From: CAZAMB01 sp964486335 | Lineage (GTDB): Bacteria; Planctomycetota; Phycisphaerae; UBA1845 | Length of the DNA: 52,850 nucleotides | Direction: 5' to 3' | NCBI GenBank assembly: GCA_964486335.1 | Contig: CAZAMB010000021.1 | Span: 1 to 52,850 of the forward strand | Shown: piece after piece, positions 26,045 through 33,448 of the stretch | Layout of the letters: each line of letters opens with the position of its first letter | How positions within the stretch are numbered: position 1 is the first letter of the stretch | Program-made: the position numbers and the translations under genes | The notes under the pieces: model-generated | Database searches by the model: none | What the model was told of the DNA's origin: nothing | Seen by the model: only the letters and a program-made list of their open reading frames with translations

Positions 26045-27106
26045 ATGAAATGCCACAAATCCCGAATACTGTTGTTGCATGTCTTGGCATTCGTGCCGGT
26101 CGGAACCGCCTGTAACAGCAAGAAAGCCGAGCCGGCGCAATCCGTGACCGAAGCCTGGGGGCGCAATCGCGCACCCTCGCAGGCAACAGCCGCCAAATCC
26201 GCCCAACCCAAGCCCACATCTTCACCAGCGGGGTCGGCGGTGACTGTGGCTCTCGTAAATGATCAGCCGATCGGCCGGGAACAGTTTCTCGAATTGCTGG
26301 TTCGCTCGCGCGGTGCGGTCATTCTCGAACAACTGGTTTCGTTGTCCGTGGCCGAGGCTTTTGCCGCGACGAAGGGAATCGTCGTCAAAGACGCGGATGT
26401 TTCCTTCGAGTATGAATTGGCGCTCCGCAGGCTGTTCGACCCGCTGGCCGTGGACGCGGATTCCGCCATCGATCGTGCCGAGGCCGAGCGGTTTCTCGAC
26501 GCCGTTCTCGCGGAACGGTTCATGTCACGCGAGGAATATATGTTGACCATTCGGCGGAACGCCTGCCTCCGAAAGGTCGTTGAACCGGAACTGGCCATTT
26601 CCGACGGAATGCTCAGGAACGAGTTTGACGTGGTATACGGCGAGCGGATGCAATTGCGACACATTCAGCTCGGCAGCCTTGTCGACGCCGCGCGGGTCCG
26701 CGAGCGAATCGAAAAAGGCGAGGACTTCGCCCAGCTCGCGACGCGGTACAGCGCCAATGCGTCGACTGCCCGCAACGGCGGTCTTCTCGACGCGTTCTCG
26801 CCGGCCGATGAGGCCTATCCGGCGGCATTTCGCCAGGCGGCGGCGAAACTCTCACCCGGCCAGGTGTCCGATTTGGTTCGCGTTGGCGAGTGGTTTCACG
26901 TTTTGCGACTTGAACGGCTCGTTCCGGCGGAAACGCGTGCATTTGACGACGTGCGGGAATCGCTTCGACGGCGCGTGTCCGTTCGGCTCGCGGACGCGCG
27001 GATGCGGTCTCTCTATGAAAGGCTCGTCCGCGAATCGGAAGTTCGCATCGACGACCCGTTGCTGCGTGAGCAGTTTCGCGGGCTTCATCCGGACTTGATC
27101 CGTTGA
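26045..27106 (+). CDS. Parvulin-type peptidyl-prolyl isomerase lipoprotein
   Basis: A 353-residue PrsA/SurA-like foldase. The first 23 residues form a signal peptide ending VGTACNSKK, a lipobox, so the protein should be lipid-anchored outside the cytoplasm. A charged linker leads to a SurA-N-like helical region (about 70-190, starting VALVNDQPIGREQFLELLV). The parvulin domain follows at about 200-300 with LRHIQLGS, FAQLATRYS, NGGLLDAFSP and the FHVLRLE end. Frame is open from 26000, but ATG 26045 directly precedes the signal peptide. It is followed 22 bases later by a small membrane protein gene. Confidence 0.85.
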   Translation: MKCHKSRILLLHVLAFVPVGTACNSKKAEPAQSVTEAWGRNRAPSQATAAKSAQPKPTSSPAGSAVTVALVNDQPIGREQFLELLVRSRGAVILEQLVSLSVAEAFAATKGIVVKDADVSFEYELALRRLFDPLAVDADSAIDRAEAERFLDAVLAERFMSREEYMLTIRRNACLRKVVEPELAISDGMLRNEFDVVYGERMQLRHIQLGSLVDAARVRERIEKGEDFAQLATRYSANASTARNGGLLDAFSPADEAYPAAFRQAAAKLSPGQVSDLVRVGEWFHVLRLERLVPAETRAFDDVRESLRRRVSVRLADARMRSLYERLVRESEVRIDDPLLREQFRGLHPDLIR

Positions 27107-27128
27107 CCTTCGCGCGGGAGATGAATCC

Positions 27129-27845
27129 ATGACCAACGTCACTTCCGGGACGACGACCGAACGCATCCTTCGCACCCTTCTGCTTTCGGTGCTTGTGGAT
27201 GTCTTTGCAGTGATGTTCTTGTGGGACGGATACATCGGTTATCCGCGGAAGAACGTTGCGGAGTTCATGAAGATGATGGGGGTGGCGTCCGACGCCGCAG
27301 TGGTCGTGCACTCTGGATTTTCCGCCGAGGAGGGCCGGCGACTGGCCGCCGAACTTAGACCCGGAATCGATCCATCGAGTTTGACAGATCGGCTTGGCGT
27401 TGCATCCCTTCAGCAGTCTGACGCAATGTACTTCCTTGGGCCGGGCGGATGGCTGAAAGTCGAGACCAAGAATGGGCGCGTGCACAGCGCGTCGTGGTCG
27501 AATGCAGCCCACCCGGAATCAGACATGCAGTGGCAGCGCTGGATCGGTTATGCGCTGTGTGCGTTTGGATTGCTGACCACCGTTCAACTGGCCCGCGTGC
27601 TGAGCACTCGCGCGACGGTGTCGGAAAAAGGGCTGGCTCTGAGCGGCCGACCGCTCATTGCGTGGGAGGCGATCACAGACATTCGGCGTCCTGATTCAGG
27701 AAAGTCCGGAATTGTGGAACTTATCCGAGAGCAAAACGGCGCGCCTGATACGGTTTTGCTCGATGATTATGTTTACAAGGACCTACCCGGCGTGGTGGCC
27801 GCCATTTGCGAGCAAAAGGGGCTTCCCAACCCACTGCGTTCGTAA
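27129..27845 (+). CDS. Membrane protein of unknown function
   Basis: A 238-residue protein with one hydrophobic segment near the N-terminus (LLLSVLVDVFAVMFLWDGYI, about 17-36) and a second at about 137-155 (WIGYALCAFGLLTTVQLA). Between them is a region with the regular fold of a small soluble domain, and after them a soluble tail ending in a beta-strand and helix that resembles the C-terminus of PH-domain-like membrane proteins. No known catalytic motif was seen. It probably shares a transcript with the foldase gene 22 bases upstream. The 160 bases to pyrB hold the next promoter. Confidence 0.72.
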   Translation: MTNVTSGTTTERILRTLLLSVLVDVFAVMFLWDGYIGYPRKNVAEFMKMMGVASDAAVVVHSGFSAEEGRRLAAELRPGIDPSSLTDRLGVASLQQSDAMYFLGPGGWLKVETKNGRVHSASWSNAAHPESDMQWQRWIGYALCAFGLLTTVQLARVLSTRATVSEKGLALSGRPLIAWEAITDIRRPDSGKSGIVELIREQNGAPDTVLLDDYVYKDLPGVVAAICEQKGLPNPLRS

Positions 27846-27888
27846 TCCCCCGGGTCGTCCAGTGCATCGTTCAATGGCAGCCCGACTA

Positions 27889-27917
27889 TTGACAGAAGCG
27901 ACGGTTTGCGGTCTACT
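27889..27917 (+). promoter_or_regulatory. Candidate promoter for pyrB
   Basis: A perfect -35 box TTGACA (27889-27894), a 17-base spacer and TCTACT (27912-27917, 4 of 6 to the -10 consensus) lie about 90 bases before the pyrB ATG. This is the best promoter-like sequence in the region. The leader of roughly 85 bases shows no obvious UMP-sensing attenuator hairpin. Confidence 0.55.
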
Positions 27918-28007
27918 ACGCGCTTACCAAACGAGAGATTTCGACAAGGATGTCGCGGATCGCTGCGGTGGCTTTGCGCCGTGGCCAAGCAATGAAGGCG
28001 GATTCAC

Positions 28008-29111
28008 ATGACTCAGGCGCCTTTGGCGGAACCGGTCCACACGGACTCCTCCCATCGAATCGCGGCACTGAACCGAAACGACCGTCCCTTTCATGCGGTC
28101 CTTGCGCAGCAGTTTGACCGGGCCTGCGTCGAGCAGCTTTGCCAGTTGGCTGACATGATCCGCTCGATCGGCGCGGCGAGGCAGGGCAGCCAGTTCCTGC
28201 GCACGCTCCTCAGCCACCGCAGGGCGATGCTCTATTTCATTCAGCCGTCGACGCGAACGTTTCTTTCGTTCACTTCGGCGTGCCAGATCGTCGGGATGCC
28301 TTACAGTTCGGTGCGCGACCGATCCACCTCGTCGGAGGTGAAGGGCGAGTCGGAAGACGACACCGTGCGCACGTTCAGTCAGTACTTCGATCTGATCATC
28401 ATGCGTCATCCGATGGAAGGCTTCGCCGAGCACGTCGCCACCATGTTCAACGCCATGCCGCGGACGATTCCCGTGGTCAACGCGGGGTCGGGCAAGGATC
28501 AGCACCCCACGCAGGCGCTGCTGGACATTTACACGCTTTATCGGAGTTTCTCGCAATCATCGGCCAACCGCGGCGAGCCGAGATACACGCGCAATCCGTT
28601 CTCGGGCAAGACCATCGCCTTCGTGGGCGACCTCAAGCGCGGCCGAACGGTCCGATCGTTGACCTATCTGTTGTGTCGTTATCCGGGAGTGAAGCTTCTC
28701 TTCGTGTCGCCGCCTGAGTTGCAGATTGGCGAGGACATTCTGGATTACATCAAACGACACGACGTGGAGTATGAACTCGCTCACGACGTTCGCAAGGTTG
28801 TCAGCGAGTGCGATGCCATCTACATGACGCGGCTTCAAGACGAACACGACGTCGCGGGCGAATCGAAGAAGATCGATTATTACGCCTACAGCCTCACGCA
28901 CGAAATGGCCGGCGAGTTCAAGCCGACGCTCGCCATCATGCACCCCTTGCCTCGCCGCCACGAACTCGACGAGCGACTCGACACTCTTCCGCAGGCCAAG
29001 TATTGGCAGCAGGTCCGCAACGGCATGTGGATGCGTGCAGCCCTGATCGCCACGATCTTCAATGTGGACACGCCGATCCGCGATCATTACCAGGCGTATT
29101 ATACGTTCTAG
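28008..29111 (+). CDS. pyrB: Aspartate carbamoyltransferase
   Basis: A 367-residue aspartate transcarbamoylase that condenses carbamoyl phosphate and aspartate in pyrimidine synthesis. The carbamoyl-phosphate loop is IQPSTRTFLSF (about 78-88), with the second loop lysine in SEVKGES (about 112), MRHPMEG, SGKDQHPTQALLD and the aspartate-binding MHPLPRRHEL late in the protein. Length is about 50 residues above the E. coli enzyme, with an N-terminal lead of about 30 residues. No pyrI or other pyr gene adjoins, so it is probably a stand-alone or PyrC-associated class. Confidence 0.94.
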   Translation: MTQAPLAEPVHTDSSHRIAALNRNDRPFHAVLAQQFDRACVEQLCQLADMIRSIGAARQGSQFLRTLLSHRRAMLYFIQPSTRTFLSFTSACQIVGMPYSSVRDRSTSSEVKGESEDDTVRTFSQYFDLIIMRHPMEGFAEHVATMFNAMPRTIPVVNAGSGKDQHPTQALLDIYTLYRSFSQSSANRGEPRYTRNPFSGKTIAFVGDLKRGRTVRSLTYLLCRYPGVKLLFVSPPELQIGEDILDYIKRHDVEYELAHDVRKVVSECDAIYMTRLQDEHDVAGESKKIDYYAYSLTHEMAGEFKPTLAIMHPLPRRHELDERLDTLPQAKYWQQVRNGMWMRAALIATIFNVDTPIRDHYQAYYTF

Positions 29112-29289
29112 GCGGTATACGCGGCCTTGACTGGGCTGCCGAACGGTCGCGATGCGGCCAACGAAATTGACTTGCGCTGGCCGAAGACGCACCATCGCGA
29201 TATTGTCGTAATTCCAAACAGGCATGGAACCTCGTGAACCTGACGGTTGCATAAGTGACTACAAGAGCACACGCTGACGTGCGTCGATC

Positions 29290-30585
29290 ATGAGCGACCT
29301 TTCCGGGCTGATTATCGCATTTGATATTGACGGAACGCTGTACGATCCCGGCGGGTCGGCCTATCGTTCGACCACGGGCGAAATCCTCAAGGCCCTAAAC
29401 CTTGGACTCGACGAATTGTCGGCCTGGAACGCTTACGAATCGTTGCGCCGGATGGGGCGCGGCATCGAGCGGCTAGGACTTCGCAACCCCAACCACTTTC
29501 GAACGCATGCCGAAACGCTGGCCGTCCTGTACGTGCTATTCGCTGACGCGTCCAGACTTCGGACCATCAGTCGCATCTCGCCGCTGGTGCGCGATGTGAT
29601 GCGAGAATCACTGCAACGACTCGATGAATCGCTTCCGGATCGCGGTGAGACGGACTGGCGACTACGGCTTGTCCGACAGCGACACGTTCGGGCGCTGCTC
29701 CGAAGCGATGTGAGTCTCAGCCTCTTGCGGGACGAAGTTAGACGAATCGCGTCGCAGCCCGTCGTGGCCGACTGGGTCTCTCGGTGTGAGGCGATCGAGA
29801 AGGAAGCGAAGTTGCACGATCCGACCGCGCTGCTCGAATTACTGGAAAATCGCGGGGCGAATCTCGTGGTCATTTCCGAGGGCCTTGTCGAGGTTCAACA
29901 GGCCAAGCTGGCCAGGCTGGGAATCGAACACTTCTTTTCCGGTCGCGTGCTGATCACGCAGGCGGCTGGAGCGGTTCCGGGCATCGAAGCGCTCGATCAC
30001 GCGCTTGAGCCATTTCTCGATTCCGACGCCGATTCGGTCAACGAGGCCGGGCACGGCGACCTCACGATGTTATGGCAAGCGAGGTGCATCGTTTCCCTCT
30101 GGTCCACGAAGAGCCCCTGGTTCTATGGCCGGTGCCTGCACGCGCTACGGGCCGATGCGACCAATCCGGCTGCGGCCCTCAAGCGACTCGCGATGGTGCC
30201 GCGAGAAGTGTGGACGGACCAACCGCTTCGATTCGTAATGATCGGAGATCGCTACGATCGTGACATCGCACCGATTCAAAGCGTGGTCGGCACGAGTCAA
30301 TGTCTGACGGTCCGACTCGCGGATGGGCGATACGCTCAGGAGTTTGATTCAACGAGTTTGCCCCCGCCCCGGCGGCCATCGCAAACGTTCTCGTCGTGGC
30401 AAGCCCTTGCGGAGTTTCTGGCGAATCAACTGTCAAAAAATACGATTCCGCCACTCTCAGTGACGCCGTCGATCGGCGACAAGAAGGTTCTTAACGAATT
30501 TTCCTGGGATTCGGCGCGAAAAAGTCCGTACAGAACGGTTCAAGAAGTCGTGCGAGCGGTTGATCGTTGCGACTCGCCTCAGTGA
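29290..30585 (+). CDS. HAD-superfamily hydrolase
   Basis: A 431-residue HAD hydrolase. Motif I is IAFDIDGTLYDPGG (about 8-21) with both aspartates. A long cap of about 150 residues follows, then motif II VVISEGLVE (about 195), and motif IV MIGDRYDRDIAP (about 320). The HAD core is intact, unlike the gene at 9930, so activity is expected; the substrate is not known. The C-terminal 60 residues are low in conservation. A 178-base gap to pyrB precedes it, and an intrinsic-terminator-like hairpin stands 20 bases after the stop. Confidence 0.82.
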   Translation: MSDLSGLIIAFDIDGTLYDPGGSAYRSTTGEILKALNLGLDELSAWNAYESLRRMGRGIERLGLRNPNHFRTHAETLAVLYVLFADASRLRTISRISPLVRDVMRESLQRLDESLPDRGETDWRLRLVRQRHVRALLRSDVSLSLLRDEVRRIASQPVVADWVSRCEAIEKEAKLHDPTALLELLENRGANLVVISEGLVEVQQAKLARLGIEHFFSGRVLITQAAGAVPGIEALDHALEPFLDSDADSVNEAGHGDLTMLWQARCIVSLWSTKSPWFYGRCLHALRADATNPAAALKRLAMVPREVWTDQPLRFVMIGDRYDRDIAPIQSVVGTSQCLTVRLADGRYAQEFDSTSLPPPRRPSQTFSSWQALAEFLANQLSKNTIPPLSVTPSIGDKKVLNEFSWDSARKSPYRTVQEVVRAVDRCDSPQ

Positions 30586-30604
30586 AGTGTCGTGTCTTGC
30601 GTGA

Positions 30605-30629
30605 TTGGCAGTTTGCTGCCAACCGTTTT
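30605..30629 (+). terminator. Intrinsic terminator after the HAD gene
   Basis: A 7-bp stem TTGGCAG with CTGCCAA around loop TTTG is followed by CCGTTTT. It lies between two convergent genes and could end the plus-strand transcript. The T-run is short, so it is only moderately convincing. Confidence 0.5.
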
Positions 30630-30647
30630 CAAATCTCCGATCCTAAA

Positions 30648-31397
30648 TCATTGGTCGACGTCTTGATCCTTGAGTCCGTTTGTTTTTGAGGTCTTGCGCA
30701 GCGCATGATCATGTTCGAATTGCCTTGGCACGGCCGGGCGTTCCATACCTGTTCCCTCGGATTCCGCAAGAATCGCTTGACCTCTCTTGCGATCGCAAAC
30801 GGCGGAAAACTCGCCGGTATAGACCACGGTGCCGTCGTCTCGCCAGCCCGCAAGCAGGTGGTGAACCTGAATCTTGGCGGGAAATCGGAAGCGTCCGTGC
30901 AACACTTTCTTGCCGTAGCCCCACACCGTGGCGATGCCGCCCAGCGACGCGGAACGTGTTTGGAAGATGGCGGCGTGTGACCGGCAGCGGGCCGTGCGAC
31001 GGTTCATGCGAAAGTCGCGGGCGGAACCGGCGGGGGTGCCATCGAACACAAAGGAGAGGACAAAGCCCTGGCTCAGGCGAGGATCGACGAAGCTCGTTTT
31101 GACCGACCGTATGGCCACGCAGAGTCGACCGTCGTCGTCGATCCAATAGTAACATTCATCGGGCTTGAATTCGGGGATCAACGGTCCAGAAGTATTGATT
31201 CGCTGCGTGCCCAAGGGGATGGCGTGAACCGTCGCTCGGCCTGCGCAGCCCCAAATGGTGGCGACGAAACCCGCCAGGCAAAGGCGAGTGGCGCTACGGA
31301 CCCCCCTGTGTCCCCGCTTGTGAAGGGGGGAGGCAAATACTGGCACGCTTGAACCAGGCGAAATCGTCTTCGGCTGAATCTCGACGAACACCGTCAC
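30648..31397 (-). CDS. Hypothetical protein translationally coupled to glyA
   Basis: A 249-residue protein of no recognised family. It starts with GTG at 31397, overlapping the glyA stop as GTGA, so translation is probably coupled. The N-terminus (SPLHKRGHRGVRSATRLCLA) is encoded by a palindromic repeat; the following LCLAGFVATIWGCAG is hydrophobic and ends in Cys, so a lipoprotein signal is possible but not clean. The body has aromatic-rich strands (YYWIDDDGRLCVAIRSVKTS, VWGYGKKVLHGRFRFPAKIQ) and a basic C-terminus. It could be a genuine gene whose N-terminus has been replaced by a repeat. Confidence 0.6.
   Translation of the reverse strand: MTVFVEIQPKTISPGSSVPVFASPLHKRGHRGVRSATRLCLAGFVATIWGCAGRATVHAIPLGTQRINTSGPLIPEFKPDECYYWIDDDGRLCVAIRSVKTSFVDPRLSQGFVLSFVFDGTPAGSARDFRMNRRTARCRSHAAIFQTRSASLGGIATVWGYGKKVLHGRFRFPAKIQVHHLLAGWRDDGTVVYTGEFSAVCDRKRGQAILAESEGTGMERPAVPRQFEHDHALRKTSKTNGLKDQDVDQ
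31301..31330 (-). repeat. Palindromic G/C-run element inside a coding region
   Basis: CCCCCC at 31301-31306 pairs with GGGGGG at 31325-31330, with CTTGTG next to the second arm. It encodes part of the N-terminus (SPLHKRGHRGVR) of the hypothetical protein coupled to glyA. The phrase resembles translated repeats seen in other planctomycete genes, a statement from memory. No further copy was found in this window. Confidence 0.5.
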
Positions 31398-32653
31398 AGC
31401 GGGAACTGCTCGCAGAGTGTGTGCGTCTCACATCGGACTGACTCGAGTGTACCGGCGTCGCCTTGAGAGCGAAGCACTCGATCGATCAACTGGGCGATGG
31501 TCCGCATTTCGGGTTCCTTCAGTCCGCGAGTGGTCAGCGCCGGCGTACCAATTCGAAGCCCGCTGGTCTGGGTGGCTTTGCGTTCGTCGAAGGGAATCAT
31601 GTTCTTGTTGACCACAATGCCGGCCGCGCCGAGCCAGTCCTCGGCCTGTTGGCCGGTCACGTCGGGATAAGCCGGTCGAAGATCAAGCAGCATCAGGTGG
31701 TTGTCGGTGCCGCCGGAGACAAGTCGGTTGCCTTTGGCGACGAGTCCTTCGGCAAGTGCCCGGGCGTTGGTGAGGATCTGTTGCTGATAGGCTTTGAACG
31801 ATGGTCGGAGTGCCTCGGCAAAGGAGACGGCCTTGGCGGCAATGCAGTGCATCAGCGGTCCGCCTTGCGTGCCGGGGAAAATACGCGAGTCGATTACCTT
31901 GGCATGGTCGGCCTTGCACATGATGAGTCCACCGCGCGGGCCGCGCAAGGTCTTGTGCGTCGTCGAGGTAACGAACGCGGCGGTCGGGACCGGGCTGGGG
32001 TGAAGTCCGACGGCGACCATGCCCGCGATGTGGGCGATGTCGGCCATGTGCAACGCGCCTACCTCGGCGGCGATCTCGCTGAACGTATTGAAGTCGATAG
32101 TACGCGGATAAGCTGACGCCCCGGAAATGATCAGCTTAGGTTTGTGCTCGCGTGCGAGGCGGCGAATCTCGGCGAAATCAAACTGTTCGGTCTTTCGATC
32201 GACGCCGTATTGAACGATATTGTAGAGCAAGCCGCTCATGTTGACCTTCAGACCGTGCGACAGATGGCCGCCGTGGGCGAGGTCGAGTGACAAAATCGTG
32301 TCACCGGGCTTGAGCACCGCAAGGTAGACGGCGGCGTTGGCCTGGCTTCCGGAGTGCGGCTGGACATTGGCGTGGTCGCAGCCGAAAAGCTTCTTGGCCC
32401 GCTGGCGGGCGAGTTCCTCTACGCCGTCCATGTTTTCGCAGCCGCCGTAGTACCGCTTTCCGGGATAGCCTTCGGCATATTTATTGGTGAAGACTGAGCC
32501 GAGTGCCTGGAGCACGGCGTGTGAGACGTGGTTTTCCGAGGCGATCATCTCCAGCGTGTTCTGCTGTCGGCGGACCTCGGCTTCGATGAACGGCATGATG
32601 TCGGGATCTGTGATTGCAACTTTGTCGAAACTGAACTGCATCGGACCGGCCAT
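31394..32653 (-). CDS. glyA: Serine hydroxymethyltransferase
   Basis: A 419-residue PLP enzyme that interconverts serine and glycine while making 5,10-methylene-tetrahydrofolate. Typical segments are LEMIASENHVSHAVLQALGS, YAEGYPGKRYYGGCENMD, the PLP-contacting HMADIAHIAGMVAVG (Asp205 and His208), and the lysine motif TSTTHKTLRGPRGG with Lys234. Length is normal for bacteria. A purine-rich AAAAGGGG sits 5 bases before the ATG. The stop overlaps the next gene. Confidence 0.97.
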   Translation of the reverse strand: MAGPMQFSFDKVAITDPDIMPFIEAEVRRQQNTLEMIASENHVSHAVLQALGSVFTNKYAEGYPGKRYYGGCENMDGVEELARQRAKKLFGCDHANVQPHSGSQANAAVYLAVLKPGDTILSLDLAHGGHLSHGLKVNMSGLLYNIVQYGVDRKTEQFDFAEIRRLAREHKPKLIISGASAYPRTIDFNTFSEIAAEVGALHMADIAHIAGMVAVGLHPSPVPTAAFVTSTTHKTLRGPRGGLIMCKADHAKVIDSRIFPGTQGGPLMHCIAAKAVSFAEALRPSFKAYQQQILTNARALAEGLVAKGNRLVSGGTDNHLMLLDLRPAYPDVTGQQAEDWLGAAGIVVNKNMIPFDERKATQTSGLRIGTPALTTRGLKEPEMRTIAQLIDRVLRSQGDAGTLESVRCETHTLCEQFPL

Positions 32654-32791
32654 GGTAGCCCCTTTTCTTGTGTATATAGAGCACTCTTGCAGCGATTCAC
32701 ATTATCGCGATCCGTAGCTCAAATCAATCGTACTGCAAACATGTCTCCGTGCGCGGAAAACAACAAGTGCCCGCGCGGTCATGCGTTCTGA

Positions 32792-33448
32792 TCAATCAAC
32801 AAGCACGGCGGTGGCCCATGTTGACGGATCGGCGTACCACAGCAGGTCGTCGCCGACAGTGAGGTATTGCTGTCCGTGGTCGGCGTCCTCGAGGATGTAA
32901 TAGAAACCGATGCGGCGGTGCTCATTGGGGTCGAATCCATTCAAACAGTCGGCGGGAATGTTTCCCTCCAGCACGTACTCCGTCGCGGTGACCCGCGAGG
33001 CGACGCGAAGCTGCTCGACTGCAACGGAGGGCGCGTCCTCGCGGGCGCGCTGAAACTTGTTGACGCCCGCGACCGGGCGGTCACCTCGCGGCCCGCCGCC
33101 GGTTGGAAGAAAGTAAAACTGTTGGCAAAACCGAGTCGCGCGGCGGTTGTCGCGGGCGTCGCGCATGTCGGTGCAAAGTCGAAGGTTATCGCCCGTCCAG
33201 AAAGACTTCGGGTCGCAGCGCAATGCCTTGCGTTTGCCGGTCACGCGACACGCGATGAACAACCCCGTTTCGTTCCAGCAGGCCCACGCGTCGGCATAGT
33301 CCCGCCCTCCGTCGATGTTGCCGAGCATCGGCAATCGATGGTCGTCGGTCCAGCCCGACAGGCTTCCGTCGATGTTCGGCGCGGTCTTACAACGCAGCAG
33401 CGGAAACTCGATGCCGAACAGCAGTCGGTTGGGAATGAGTTCCGTCAT
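32792..33448 (-). CDS. CBM9-like beta-sandwich protein coupled to uvrA
   Basis: A 218-residue protein with a carbohydrate-binding-module-9/DOMON-like fold: NIDGSLSGWTDDHRLPM, the DYADAWACWNETGLFIACRV strands, FWTGDNLRLCTDMRDARDNR, and the C-terminal GFYYILEDADHGQQYLTVGD followed by DLLWYADPSTWATAVLVD. There is no signal peptide, so it should be cytoplasmic. Its ATG overlaps the uvrA stop by 4 bases (ATGA), implying coupled translation with the UvrA-type protein. The frame is open upstream to 33541 but inside the uvrA frame region, so 33448 is chosen. The meaning of the pairing is not known. Confidence 0.78.
   Translation of the reverse strand: MTELIPNRLLFGIEFPLLRCKTAPNIDGSLSGWTDDHRLPMLGNIDGGRDYADAWACWNETGLFIACRVTGKRKALRCDPKSFWTGDNLRLCTDMRDARDNRRATRFCQQFYFLPTGGGPRGDRPVAGVNKFQRAREDAPSVAVEQLRVASRVTATEYVLEGNIPADCLNGFDPNEHRRIGFYYILEDADHGQQYLTVGDDLLWYADPSTWATAVLVD

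Noticed and set aside
32654..32791. A promoter for glyA (TTGATT, 17 bases, TAATGT on the minus strand)
   Set aside because: The -10 matches only half of the consensus, and a TATATA near the start codon is too close to be used; not strong enough to list.
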